From Rattus norvegicus (taxonomy: Eukaryota; Chordata; Mammalia; Rodentia; Muridae): a stretch of DNA of 64,000 nucleotides. The notes under the pieces are model-generated. The model was not told the DNA's origin, did no database searches, and worked only from the letters and a program-made list of their open reading frames with translations. The DNA is taken from assembly GCF_036323735.1 (NCBI RefSeq), contig NC_086022.1, forward strand, positions 73,207,702-73,271,701, given 5' to 3'. The number at the start of each line of letters is the position of its first letter. Positions within the stretch are counted from its first letter, which is position 1. Position numbers and translations under genes: made by a program. Positions 24,601 through 35,163 of the stretch are shown here, piece by piece.

Positions 24601-25779
24601 GAGTGACTAAAATACCTCTTCAGTCAAACCTACTTACTCTCATCTCTCTGCATCTCATTCAAACACTGATTCCCCCTTTCCAGGGATGCTTTCCTCCTAG
24701 CCTGTACTACTTTCCTTCTTACAGTGCAGCTTCATGTCTGTCTGTCTGTCTGTCCTTTAACAGGAGATCTACTCTTTCTTATTCACCTGGCAATATGATA
24801 GTTCCCAATGATAAATACCACTTTATTAGTTCTTCCAGTAGACTGTGCTAGGGAAATGAGTAAGGTCTAAATATAAAAAAGGCCACTTGGAAAAACAGCC
24901 CCATTGTCAATCAATGTCAGTTAGGGATCAGTATTATGAGGATTTTACTAAGTAGGACAGGGAGTAGAATCTAAGGGTCTATAAACAATGCAAAACAGCC
25001 TTGTCTGGTGGACAAAGTAAACAAAACGATGCAAATGAATGTAAAGCCAATGTTTATACTGATACAATGTAGCTAATGAGAAGAGAACATAAAAACAGGT
25101 CAGCAAGGGCAGGGACCCCAACTAGCAGTACTGAGTTCTGTTTTCTATTCCCTTGTTTTCTGTTACCCCAAATAAGCACACCTCTGCCTAGAGGCTGTAA
25201 GTGAGGACCTAGCTGGAACTGGGATTGGGCAGCTGGACACCTCCTGGCTGCATACAATGGACTGCCCAGCTCATCCCTCCCTGGGCCTCACCCAGTTTCC
25301 AAGTAAGTGCTGAAAAAAGCCCCTAGTCAAGCCATTCTAATGGTTCCCTATTTCCTTGGGACAATCCACAAGAATCACTACACAGCGCCAATTGATCTAT
25401 CTCTCCTTGCTTCTTTCCTTCGTAGACTTCTATCTATGGATCCATAATAAATGTCTCTCTAAAACTCACCCATTCTGTTCCATGGATTTCATTTTGCAAA
25501 GTCAAGAGACAAGAACCCGAAGGCCACTGGCTCTGGGCAGTTTTGGTGGGTGAGTATTCTAGGACCACAGTTGTGTGAGGTAATGTTACCAAGAGCTGAG
25601 AAAGGCTTCTTTACTCTCAAACATACCCCAGTATCTTCACATCATTAATGTACCACAGGAAATAGTAAAGGGGTTTTGTTTTTTATGTTTTTACTAGGAA
25701 AATATTAGAGGTTTCAGGGATAAAAAACAATGAGAAGACTGAATTTATTATACTTTGACAATGATGATACTTCCCGGAG

Positions 25780-25788
<9 letters not shown>
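24601..25788. other. No recognised feature
   Basis: A short (GTCT)n lies at 24736-24753. Otherwise there are only chance ORFs up to 99 codons, the largest (24552-24851) starting in the preceding L1 scrap. Confidence 0.45.
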
Positions 25789-25838
<50 letters not shown>

Positions 25839-25848
25839 GTGTGTGTGT
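25789..25848. repeat. (GA)n microsatellite with A-rich left and GT right edge
   Basis: A run of A, then about 24 GA units, then TGAGTGTGTGTG. Confidence 0.95.
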
Positions 25849-27015
25849 TTCGTTTTTCCAACATCTGAATGTGGGAGTTAATGGAATGTGTTAAACTTGA
25901 CTCATGCTTGGACTAGTAATGTATACATACATACATACATGTATGTGCATACATCACTTTAAAGTGTATCAATTCTTGGCAGGGTAATTTAGAATTTTCA
26001 CACTTAGAATTTAACCTGTCCCTTATTATCCTAATTGCTTTTGTGGTTTTTGGGTAATGAACTTCTGCTTCATTCCCTTTGCCATCGTGCCATTGACTTT
26101 TCTCATTATAGGATTCATGTAGGTAAAGCGCACTTGCTCATTTAAAATGTTGTTAACTACCTAAGCTACACATTGCATTTATGTAGACCCGTACGGGCAT
26201 CTGATCCGAGGACAACGCTGTCATGAAGGAATAGAAAGGAGATGACAGGGCCTGACAAGGATCCTGAAAAGCTGGCATGATTAAGGATCCAAAAGAAAGA
26301 GAACATCTCACTTGGTAAGGGATAGTGTGATTTGCATACAATGTGATTTAAACTGGCATTTAAAACTAGTGGAGGTGTTAATGGGAAAACATTCTAGCAA
26401 CACCCGGGATGGAGTCACATGATATGGGGTGGTGGTGATATAATGCTGAATGTCAAATGCTTTAAAAGGCTCCCAGGAGAACAGAACAAAACACATCAAT
26501 TAAATCATTAGAATAAAATACACAGAATAATGGAAGAGATGAAAATGATTTGGAAATGACTTATCCACTTTTTCCAGATAGCAGTGGATGGTGGCAAAGT
26601 GATGATGGTTTCTATTCACATTACAATTACAGGAGCATCAAATTTGATGAGAAGGCTGCCAGAGCCACCCTAGTCTGTACTCTCATAATCCTATAAGCAA
26701 AAGGCCAACCTTCTCACCATACAACTTTTGTACTGGGTGTGCCCATTCAGATGAGCCCCATGTATTTAGTTACCATTGTCATGAATGTAGTGGAAACTAA
26801 GACACATTTGTCCTTATAGAGGACCTGCCTTTGGTAGGACAGAAGTCAGTAGAAGTAGGAGAGAGCTCATTTTTCACCTTTCTTGACTGTTGGTCAAATT
26901 TAAGTTGGCCAGAACTCGTTTTTTTTTTTCTGTCTGGAAAGACATGTCACTTGTACTCTGCAAGTAAGTAATTTTCTAAATAGGTAAGTAAAATTGCTTA
27001 ACAATTTTATCTGGT
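25849..27015. other. No recognised feature
   Basis: A short (CATA)n lies at 25922-25960. Otherwise AT-rich sequence without genes. Confidence 0.45.
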
Positions 27016-27075
27016 TAAAAAAAAAAACAAAACAGAACAGAACAACACAACACAACACAAAAGAACACAAACCCA
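27016..27075. repeat. A-rich degenerate (ACAAC)n
   Basis: A run of A grading into GAACA and CACAA pentamers. Confidence 0.8.
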
Positions 27076-27092
27076 GAAAGTAAATTAGATAA

Positions 27093-27205
27093 CTTAAGAT
27101 GGCTTAGGGGATAAAGGTACTTGCTGAATCTGAGTAGCATCCCCCAAATTCACAAGTGGAGGGCATGAATGACTCCACAAGGTTGACCTTGGAACTTTAT
27201 ATTTA

Positions 27206-27206
<1 letters not shown>
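27093..27206 (+). mobile_element. B4/ID-related SINE fragment feeding a (CA)n
   Basis: Starts AAGATGGCTTAGGGGATAAA, the tRNA-like head, followed by a diverged body that runs straight into the CA array at 27207. That is where the tail of such SINEs often seeds microsatellites. Confidence 0.55.

Positions 27207-27249
<43 letters not shown>
27207..27249. repeat. (CA)n microsatellite 1
   Basis: About 21 CA units, followed by TAAATAAATAAA. Confidence 0.95.
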
Positions 27250-27253
<4 letters not shown>

Positions 27254-27310
27254 TAAATAAACAGAAAGCTTCTCCATTTGATAATTTTATATAAGTACCC
27301 CCTTAAGACA

Positions 27311-27312
<2 letters not shown>

Positions 27313-27356
<44 letters not shown>
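27313..27356. repeat. (CA)n microsatellite 2
   Basis: A second CA run about 65 bp after the first. The 90-codon minus-strand ORF over both is low complexity. Confidence 0.95.
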
Positions 27357-27359
<3 letters not shown>

Positions 27360-28724
27360 GAAACAAGCATTAGTGAGGGTTAATAACAAATTGTTATTTC
27401 AAGATGAATTGTAAGATGTAAAGATAATTTGCAAATCCTAGTCTTCGGGGCTCAAAGCCATCACTATGCAGTGAACTGAGTCATAAACAACTTACTTAGA
27501 AAAGAAACATATACAGCAGTGCGGACCCCCAACAGCTCCCACAGAGGTCCTCAAGTCTCATCTTATCTCAGTTTCTCTTGCATTTTAGACTGCTACCAGA
27601 AAAGACACTAGGAAAGAAATCAAGCTCCTGGCTTTTATTATCTGGGTGCATTCCGTCTCCAGCTTTACCAGTTCTCAAAATGAAGAAAGTCTTAGTAGTC
27701 TCCCACTAGTTCCTGGTGTGATAAGAATCGATGTGACTTCATAGTACTGTCTCAGTCACTGCCGCTGGTGTCAGGACTTGAGCCCTGTTGCCCTCTTCCC
27801 TTCATATCAGTAACTGAAGTAAACAGCTATACACTTCCTTTATTTCTGTTACATTTCAAGGAAAGCTCACTGTAGGAGTAACAGATGGCAAGTTCCTTTA
27901 AACAATGATCCCTAGACGTGAATTTTGTCAGTCGGTCTGAAGTGTTGAAACACTGTCATTTTGCTGCTTTGTAATGTTGAAATCAGAGATGGTTGTGTTC
28001 TTTAGTTGGCTTAATTAGACACTTGTCTGGAGAGTTCTTTGCTAGTCTTTGCTGTTTTCCATTAGCTTAAGAATTTATCCTGTCTGTATGTAATCTTTAC
28101 CTTGATTATTCTTTGAAATATAGCAAAATACATTTTATGATTATAAAAATATTTACTTTACAACAAACTTTGGGTGCATGCATGCATATACAAATTCACA
28201 CTTGTGCAAACACATTTCTTAGGTAAAGGAGCTTCTGCTTGGGTTTGCAGGGCTGGCACACCCCCTTCCTTATCTTTTATTTAAGCCTAGTGTTCTCCAA
28301 ATATTTTCAAATTTCCTTTATTAGCTATCTGACTTCAACAACCTAGAGATCATAGTACCAGCTCCCTGTTGGGAAAGCCACCTGGAGAGGACCATGCAGC
28401 CAAAGCATCCTAGCTATAAAACTGTCTTTGAACTGGTTAGTTTTCTTCATGAGTTCAGTATGTATCTTTTCCCCTTGAATTCTTGGTACAGTTTTTTTGA
28501 GAAGCCTGATGAATGACAACATCTGGTTTGTAATCAGTCCTGAAATGAGCTATCACAGTGAGCTTAAGTTCTGAGTACAATCCACAGACTGCTGGTCTAG
28601 GAGCTAGAAGATTAACTAGTGGCAAGAATATCCTAGGTGATGGCTATATGACTTTGATTCCCAAAGAATTTATTTTATATCTTATCTGCTTTGAGCCTGC
28701 CCAATCTGGGTGAAAGTTCATCTT
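27357..28724. other. No recognised feature
   Basis: AT-rich sequence and the left flank of the full-length L1. No conserved element is recognised. Confidence 0.45.
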
Positions 28725-28740
28725 GAAAAAGGACTTTGAG
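28725..28740 (+). repeat. Left target-site duplication of the full-length L1
   Basis: GAAAAAGGACTTTGAG, identical over 16 bp to 36400-36415. The L1 5' end starts at the next base. The likely pre-insertion site was CATCTT|GAAAAAGG, acceptable for L1 endonuclease nicking on the opposite strand. Confidence 0.95.
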
Positions 28741-29430
28741 GAGAGAGACCCAACCGCCTGGTCAGGTGGGCACTCCTGAGGCTGCAGAGCGGAAGAGACC
28801 ACCAACACTGCTCACCCCTGCCCACATCCCTGGCCCAAGAGGAAACTGTATAAGGCCTCTGGGCTCCCGTGGGGGAGGGCCCAGGAGCTGCAGGATCCCT
28901 GTGCCTGAGACACCGCCGGACCCTGAAGGAAACAGACCGGATAAACAGTTCTCTGCACCCAAATCCCGTGGGAGGGAGAGCTAAACCTTCAGAGAGGCAG
29001 ACAGGCCTGGGAAACCAGAAGAGACTGCTCCCTGCACACACATCTCGGACGCCAGAGGAAAAAGCCAAAGACCATCTGGAACCCTGGTGCACTGAAGCTC
29101 CCAGAAGGGGCAGCACAGGTCTTCCTGGTTGCTGCCTCCGCAGAGAGGCCTAGGGCAGCACCCCACCAGCGAACTTGAGCCTCGGGACCACAGGTAAGAC
29201 CAAATTTTCTGCTGCAAGAAAGCTGCCTGGTGAACTCAAGACACAGGCCCACAGGAACAGCTGAAGACCTGTAGAGAGGAAAAACTACACGCCCGAAAGC
29301 AGAACACTCTGTCCCCATAACTGACTGAAAGAGAGGAAAACAGGTCTACAGCACTCCTGACACACAGGCTTATAGGACAGTCTAGCCACTGTCAGAAATA
29401 GCAGAACAAAGTAACACTAGAGATAATCTG
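28741..29430 (+). promoter_or_regulatory. L1 5' UTR / internal promoter region
   Basis: About 690 bp, G+C- and CpG-rich against AT-rich flanks (for example the CpG in CCGCCTGG, CACCGCCGGACC and CTCGGACGCC). It lies between the left target duplication and the ORF1 ATG. Full-length L1s carry their RNA polymerase II promoter here. I see no tandem monomers like those of mouse L1s. Small ORFs in it (61-132 codons, both strands) overlap one another and are not supported. Confidence 0.85.
29191..29200 (+). promoter_or_regulatory. Consensus 5' splice site in the L1 5' UTR
   Basis: CAG|GTAAGAC, a perfect match to the mammalian donor consensus, 237 bp before the ORF1 ATG. Use of such a site could remove part of the L1 RNA or join the 5' UTR to downstream exons. 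Only the motif is seen. Confidence 0.5.
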
Positions 29431-30504
29431 ATGGCGAGAGGCAAGCACAGGAACCCAAGCAACAGAAACCAAGACTACATGCCATCATCGGAGCCCAATT
29501 CTCCCACCAAAACAAACATGGAATATCCAAACACACCAGAAAAGCAAGATCTAGTTTCAAAATCATATTTGATCATGATGCTGGAGGACTTCAGGAAAGA
29601 CCTGAACACACTTAGGGAAGCACAGGAAAACATTAATAAACAAGTAAAAGCCTACAGAGAGGAATCGCAAAAATCCCTGAAAGAATTCCAGGAAAACACA
29701 ATCAAACAGTTGAAGGAATTAAAAATGGAAATAGAAGCAATCAAGAAAGAACACATGGAAACAACCCTGGATATAGAAAACCAAAAGAAGAGACAAGGAG
29801 CTGTAGATACAAGCTTCACCAACAGAATACAAGAGATGGAAGACAGAATCTCAGGAGCAGAAGATTCCATAGAAATCATTGACTCAACTGTCAAAGATAA
29901 TGTAAAGCGGAAAAAGCTACTGGTCCAAAACATACAGGAAATCCAGGACTCAATGAGAAGATCAAACCTAAGGATAATAGGTATAGAAGAGAGTGAAGAC
30001 TCCCAGCTCAAAGGACCAGTAAATATCTTCAACAAAATCATAGAAGAAAACTTCCCTAACCTAAAAAAAGAGATACCCATAGACATACAGGAAGCCTACA
30101 GAACTCCAAATAGATTGGACCAGAAAAGAAACACCTCCCGTCACATAATTGTCAAAACACCAAACGCACAAAATAAAGAAAGAATATTAAAAGCAGTAAG
30201 GGAAAAAGGTCAAGTAACATATAAAGGGAGACCTATCAGAATCACACCAGACTTCTCGCCAGAAACTATGAAGGCCAGAAGATCCTGGACTGATGTCATA
30301 CAGACCCTAAGAGAACACAAATGCCAGCCCAGATTACTGTATCCAGCAAAACTCTCAATTAACATTGATGGAGAAACCAAGATATTCCATGACAAAACCA
30401 AATTTACACAATATCTTTCTACAAATCCAGCACTACAAAGGATAATAAATGGTAAAGCCCAACATAAGGAGGCAAGCTATACCCTAGAAGAAGCAAGAAA
30501 CTAA
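29431..30504 (+). CDS. L1 ORF1: L1 ORF1p, RNA-binding nucleic-acid chaperone (357 aa, intact)
   Basis: ORF1p forms trimers that coat the L1 RNA in the cytoplasm and act as a chaperone during reverse transcription. The N-terminus (about 1-45) is polar and probably disordered. Residues about 48-175 are rich in E, K, Q and L with few prolines, fitting the long coiled coil. The RRM-like domain starts at about 177 (LRIIGIEE at 180-187, RHIIVKTPN at 237-245). The C-terminal domain carries the conserved basic block at 257-286 (REKGQVTYKG then the ARRSW end) and YPAKLS at 304-309. The length is normal for a murid ORF1p. The start is the first ATG after the CpG-rich 5' UTR and fits the known N-terminal MARGK-type start. 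It stops 25 bp before ORF2 in a bicistronic layout. No frameshift or stop is seen. Whether the protein is functional is inferred. Confidence 0.95.
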   Translation: MARGKHRNPSNRNQDYMPSSEPNSPTKTNMEYPNTPEKQDLVSKSYLIMMLEDFRKDLNTLREAQENINKQVKAYREESQKSLKEFQENTIKQLKELKMEIEAIKKEHMETTLDIENQKKRQGAVDTSFTNRIQEMEDRISGAEDSIEIIDSTVKDNVKRKKLLVQNIQEIQDSMRRSNLRIIGIEESEDSQLKGPVNIFNKIIEENFPNLKKEIPIDIQEAYRTPNRLDQKRNTSRHIIVKTPNAQNKERILKAVREKGQVTYKGRPIRITPDFSPETMKARRSWTDVIQTLREHKCQPRLLYPAKLSINIDGETKIFHDKTKFTQYLSTNPALQRIINGKAQHKEASYTLEEARN

Positions 30505-30529
30505 TCGTCTTGGCAACAAAACAAAGAGA

Positions 30530-33500
30530 ATGAAAGCACACAAACATAACCTCACATCAAATATGAATATAACGGGAAGCAATAATCACTATTCCTTAAT
30601 ATCTCTCAATATCAATGGCCTCAACTCCCCAATAAAAAGACATAGATTAACAAACTGGATACGCAACGAGGACCCTGCATTCTGCTGCCTACAGGAAACA
30701 CACCTCAGAGACAAAGACAGACACTACCTCAGAGTGAAAGGCTGGAAAACAACTTTCCAAGCAAATGGTCAGAAGAAGCAAGCTGGAGTAGCCATTCTAA
30801 TATCAAATAAAATCAATTTCCAACTACAAGTCATCAAAAAAGATAAGGAAGGACACTTCATATTCATCAAAGGAAAAATCAACCAAGATGAACTCTCAAT
30901 CCTAAATATCTATGCCCCAAATACAAGGGCACCTACTTATGTAAAAGAAACCTTACTAAAGCTCAAAACACACATTGCACCTCACACAATAATAGTGGGA
31001 GATTTCAACACCCCACTCTCATCAATGGACAGATCATGGAAACAGAAATTAAACAGTGATGTAGACAGACTAAGAGAAGTCATGAGCCAAATGGACTTAA
31101 CGGATATTTATAGAACATTCTATCCTAAAGCAAAAGGATATACCTTCTTCTCAGCTCCTCATGGTACTTTCTCCAAAATTGACCATATAATTGGTCAAAA
31201 ACCGGGCCTCAACAGGTACAGAAAGATAGAAATAATCCCATGCGTGCTATCGGACCACCACGGCCTAAAACTGGTCTTCAATAACAATAAGGGAAGAATG
31301 CCCACATATACGTGGAAATTGAACAATGCTCTACTCAATGATAACCTGGTCAAGAAAGAAATAAAGAAAGAAATTAAAAACTTTTTAGAATTTAATGAAA
31401 ATGAAGATACAACATACTCAAACTTATGGGACACAATGAAAGCTGTGCTAAGAGGAAAACTCATAGCGCTGAGTGCCTGCAGAAAGAAACAGGAAAGAGC
31501 ATATGTCAGCAGCTTGACAGCACACCTAAAAGCTCTAGAACAAAAAGAAGCAAATACACCCAGGAGGAGTAGAAGGCAGGAAATAATCAAACTCAGAGCT
31601 GAAATCAACCAAGTAGAAACAAAAAGGACCATAGAAAGAATCAACAGAACCAAAAGTTGGTTCTTTGAGAAAATCAACAAGATAGATAAACCCTTAGCCA
31701 GACTAACGAGAGGACACAGAGAGTGTGTCCAAATTAACAAAATCAGAAATGAAAAGGGAGACATAACTACAGATTCGGAGGAAATTCAAAAAATCATCAG
31801 ATCTTACTATAAAAACCTATATTCAACAAAATTTGAAAATCTTCAGGAAATGGACAATTTCCTAGACAGATACCAGGTATCGAAGTTAAATCAGGAACAG
31901 ATAAACCAGTTAAACAACCCCATAACTCCTAAGGAAATAGAAGCAGTCATTAAAGGTCTCCCAACCAAAAAGAGCCCAGGTCCAGACGGGTTTAGTGCAG
32001 AATTCTATCAAACCTTCATAGAAGACCTCATACCAATATTATCCAAACTATTCCACAAAATTGAAACAGATGGAGCCCTACCGAATTCCTTCTACGAAGC
32101 CACAATTACTCTTATACCTAAACCACACAAAGACACAACAAAGAAAGAGAACTTCAGACCAATTTCCCTTATGAATATCGACGCAAAAATACTCAATAAA
32201 ATTCTGGCAAACCGAATTCAAGAGCACATCAAAACAATCATCCACCATGATCAAGTAGGCTTCATCCCAGGCATGCAGGGATGGTTTAATATACGGAAAA
32301 CCATCAACGTGATCCATCATATAAACAAACTGAAAGAACAGAACCACATGATCATTTCATTAGATGCTGAGAAAGCATTTGACAAAATTCAACACCCCTT
32401 CATGATAAAAGTCCTGGAAAGAATAGGAATTCAAGGCCCATACCTAAACATAGTAAAAGCCATATACAGCAAACCAGTTGCTAACATTAAACTAAATGGA
32501 GAGAAACTTGAAGCAATCCCACTAAAATCAGGGACTAGACAAGGCTGCCCACTCTCTCCCTACTTATTCAATATAGTTCTTGAAGTTCTAGCCAGAGCAA
32601 TCAGACAACAAAAGGAGATCAAAGGGATACAGATCGGAAAAGAAGAGGTCAAAATATCACTATTTGCAGATGACATGATAGTATATTTAAGTGATCCCAA
32701 AAGTTCCACCAGAGAACTACTAAAGCTGATAAACAACTTCAGCAAAGTGGCTGGGTATAAAATTAACTCAAATAAATCAGTTGCCTTCCTCTATACAAAA
32801 GAGAAACAAGCCGAGAAAGAAATTAGGGAAACGACAACCTTCATAATAGACCCAAATAATATAAAGTACCTCGGTGTGACTTTAACCAAGCAAGTAAAAG
32901 ATCTGTCCAATAAGAACTTCAAGACACTGAGGAAAGAAATTGAAGAAGACCTCAGAAGATGGAAAGATCTCCCATGCTCATGGATTGGCAGGATTAATAT
33001 GGTAAAAATGGCCATTTTACCAAAAGCAATCTACAGATTCAATGCAATCCCCATCAAAATACCAATCCAATTCTTCAAAGAGTTAGACAGAACAATTTGC
33101 AAATTCATATGGAATAACAAAAAACCCAGGATAGCTAAAGCTATCCTCAACAATAAAAGGACTTCAGGGGGAATCACTATCCCTGAACTCAAGCAATATT
33201 ACAGAGCAATAGTGATAAAAACTGCAGGGTATTGGTACAGAGACAGACAGATAGAACAATGGAATAGAATTGAAGACCCAGAAATGAACCCACACACCTA
33301 TGGTCACTTGATTTTTGACAAAGGAGCCAAAACCATCCAATGGAAAAAAGATAGCATTTTCAGCAAATGGTGCTGGTTCAACTGGAGGGCAACATGTAGA
33401 AGAATGCAGATCGATCCATCCTTATCACCCTGTACAAAGCTTAAGTCCAAGTGGATCAAGGACCTCCACATCAAACCAGACACACTCAAACTAATAGAAG

Positions 33501-34390
33501 AAAAACTAGGGAAGCATCTGGAACACATGGGCACTGGAAAAAATTTCCTGAACAAAACACCAATGGCTTATGCTCTAAGATCAAGAATCGACAAATGGGA
33601 TCTCATAAAACTGCAAAGCTTCTGTAAGGCAAAGGACACTGTGGTTAGGACAAAACGGCAACCAACAGATTGGGAAAAGATCTTTACCAATCCTACAACA
33701 GATAGAGGCCTTATTTCCAAAATATACAAAGAACTCAAGAAGTTAGACCGCAGGGAAACAAATAACCCTATTAAAAAATGGGGTTCAGAGCTAAACAAAG
33801 AATTCACAGCTGAGGAATGCCGAATGGCTGAGAAACACCTAAAGAAATGTTCAACATCTTTAGTCATAAGGGAAATGCAAATCAAAACAACCCTGAGATT
33901 TCACCTCACACCAGTGCGATTGGCTAAGATCAAAAACTCAGGTGACAGCAGATGCTGGCGAGGATGTGGAGAAAGAGGAACACTCCTCCATTGTTGGTGG
34001 GATTGCAGACTGGTAAAACCATTCTGGAAATCAGTCTGGAGGTTCCTCAGAAAATTGGACATTGAACTGCCTGATGATCCAGCTATACCTCTCTTGGGCA
34101 TATACCCAAAAGATGCCTCAACATATAAAAGAGACACGTGCTCCACTATGTTCATCGCAGCCTTATTTATAATAGCCAGAAGCTGGAAAGAACCCAGATG
34201 CCCTTCAACAGAGGAATGGATACAGAAAATGTGGTACATCTACACAATGGAATATTACTCAGCTATCAAAAACAACGAGTTTATGAAATTCGTAGGCAAA
34301 TGGTTGGAACTGGAAAATATCATCCTGAGTGAGCTAACCCACTCACAGAAAGACATACATGGTATGCACTCATTGATAAGTGGCTATTAG
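30530..34390 (+). CDS. L1 ORF2: L1 ORF2p, endonuclease and reverse transcriptase (1286 aa, intact)
   Basis: ORF2p nicks target DNA and primes cDNA synthesis from the nick (target-primed reverse transcription) in the nucleus. The APE-type endonuclease is at about 18-255, with the expected residues N27 (LNING), E56 (LQETHL), D158/N160 (VGDFNTPL) and D242/H243 (SDHH). The RT is at about 475-790: SPGPDGFSAEF near 482, aspartate 612 in SLDAEKAFD, SGTRQGCPLSP near 667 and the FADD box at 712-715. The C-terminal C-x3-C-x7-H-x4-C motif is C1142, C1146, H1154 and C1159. The ATG lies 25 bp after the ORF1 stop; a second in-frame Met at residue 12 could also serve. The low-efficiency downstream cistron is normally reached by unconventional translation. 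No stop, frameshift or missing catalytic residue is seen. Antisense ORFs of 60-190 codons over it are shadows. Confidence 0.95.
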   Translation: MKAHKHNLTSNMNITGSNNHYSLISLNINGLNSPIKRHRLTNWIRNEDPAFCCLQETHLRDKDRHYLRVKGWKTTFQANGQKKQAGVAILISNKINFQLQVIKKDKEGHFIFIKGKINQDELSILNIYAPNTRAPTYVKETLLKLKTHIAPHTIIVGDFNTPLSSMDRSWKQKLNSDVDRLREVMSQMDLTDIYRTFYPKAKGYTFFSAPHGTFSKIDHIIGQKPGLNRYRKIEIIPCVLSDHHGLKLVFNNNKGRMPTYTWKLNNALLNDNLVKKEIKKEIKNFLEFNENEDTTYSNLWDTMKAVLRGKLIALSACRKKQERAYVSSLTAHLKALEQKEANTPRRSRRQEIIKLRAEINQVETKRTIERINRTKSWFFEKINKIDKPLARLTRGHRECVQINKIRNEKGDITTDSEEIQKIIRSYYKNLYSTKFENLQEMDNFLDRYQVSKLNQEQINQLNNPITPKEIEAVIKGLPTKKSPGPDGFSAEFYQTFIEDLIPILSKLFHKIETDGALPNSFYEATITLIPKPHKDTTKKENFRPISLMNIDAKILNKILANRIQEHIKTIIHHDQVGFIPGMQGWFNIRKTINVIHHINKLKEQNHMIISLDAEKAFDKIQHPFMIKVLERIGIQGPYLNIVKAIYSKPVANIKLNGEKLEAIPLKSGTRQGCPLSPYLFNIVLEVLARAIRQQKEIKGIQIGKEEVKISLFADDMIVYLSDPKSSTRELLKLINNFSKVAGYKINSNKSVAFLYTKEKQAEKEIRETTTFIIDPNNIKYLGVTLTKQVKDLSNKNFKTLRKEIEEDLRRWKDLPCSWIGRINMVKMAILPKAIYRFNAIPIKIPIQFFKELDRTICKFIWNNKKPRIAKAILNNKRTSGGITIPELKQYYRAIVIKTAGYWYRDRQIEQWNRIEDPEMNPHTYGHLIFDKGAKTIQWKKDSIFSKWCWFNWRATCRRMQIDPSLSPCTKLKSKWIKDLHIKPDTLKLIEEKLGKHLEHMGTGKNFLNKTPMAYALRSRIDKWDLIKLQSFCKAKDTVVRTKRQPTDWEKIFTNPTTDRGLISKIYKELKKLDRRETNNPIKKWGSELNKEFTAEECRMAEKHLKKCSTSLVIREMQIKTTLRFHLTPVRLAKIKNSGDSRCWRGCGERGTLLHCWWDCRLVKPFWKSVWRFLRKLDIELPDDPAIPLLGIYPKDASTYKRDTCSTMFIAALFIIARSWKEPRCPSTEEWIQKMWYIYTMEYYSAIKNNEFMKFVGKWLELENIILSELTHSQKDIHGMHSLISGY

Positions 34391-35102
34391 CCCAAATGCT
34401 TGAATTACCCTAGATCCCTAGAACAAAGGAAACTCAAGACGGATGATCAAAATGTGAATGCTTCACTCCTTCTTTAAATGAGGAAAAAGAATACCCTTGG
34501 CAGGGAAGGTAGAGGCAAAGATTAAAACAGAGACTGAAGGAACACCCATTCAGAGCCTGCCCCACATGTGGCCCATACATATACAGCCACCCAATTAGAC
34601 AAGATGGATGAAGCAAAGAAGTGCAGACCGACAGGAGCCGGATGTAGATCGCTCCTGAGAGACACAGCCAGAATACAGCAAATATAGAGGCGAATGCCAG
34701 CAGCAAACCACTGAACTGAGAATAGGTCCCCTATTGAAGGAATCAGAGAAAGAACTGGAAGAGCTTGAAGGGGCTCGAGACCCCAAAAGTACAACAATGC
34801 CAAGCAACCAGAGCTTCCAGGGACTAAGCCACTACCTAAAGACTATACATGGACTGACCCTGGACTCTGACCCCATAGGTAGCAATGAATATCCTAGTAA
34901 GAGCACCAGTGGAAGGGGAAGCCCTGGGTCCTGCTAAGACTGAACCCACAGTGAACTAGTCTATGGGGGGAGGGCGGCAATGGGGGGAGGGTTGGGAGGG
35001 GAACACCCATAAGGAAGGGGAGGGGGGAGGGGGATGTTTGCCCGGAAACCGGGAAAGGGAATAACACTCGAAATGTATATATGAAATACTCAAGTTAATA
35101 AA
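34391..35102 (+). mobile_element. L1 3' UTR with G-rich polypurine tract
   Basis: About 710 bp after the ORF2 stop. A G-run tract at about 34965-35036 has several GGGG+ runs and could form a G-quadruplex. It is followed by AACACTCGAAATG and the L1 AATAAA. Antisense ORFs of 70-93 codons here, and their equivalents in the two inverted copies, are repeat frames rather than genes. Confidence 0.9.
35097..35102 (+). terminator. L1's own polyadenylation signal AATAAA (bypassed)
   Basis: Sits at the end of the 3' UTR, followed by an A-rich stretch to 35163. The insertion does not end here but at a second signal 1.25 kb downstream, so the RNA that made this copy read through it. Confidence 0.85.
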
Positions 35103-35163
35103 AAAAATATTAGAAATTACAGCAAAAAAAAAAATAAAGGATAAATAAAAAAAAGAAAAAAAA
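35103..35163 (+). repeat. Interrupted A-rich tail of the progenitor L1
   Basis: A runs separated by a 16-bp non-A segment (TATTAGAAATTACAGC, 35108-35123), then AATAAAGGATAAAT-type degenerate A-rich sequence. This fits an inherited poly(A) tail. The 16-bp piece could be an earlier miniature transduction. Confidence 0.7.

Noticed and set aside
28718..29318. ORFs of 61-132 codons on both strands in the L1 5' UTR
   Set aside because: Overlapping frames in a G+C-rich promoter region. No conserved start or known product.
31195..31764. 189-codon antisense ORF in L1 ORF2
   Set aside because: Shadow of the A-rich, stop-poor sense ORF2. The hydrophobic character is what antisense of Lys/Asn-rich codons gives.
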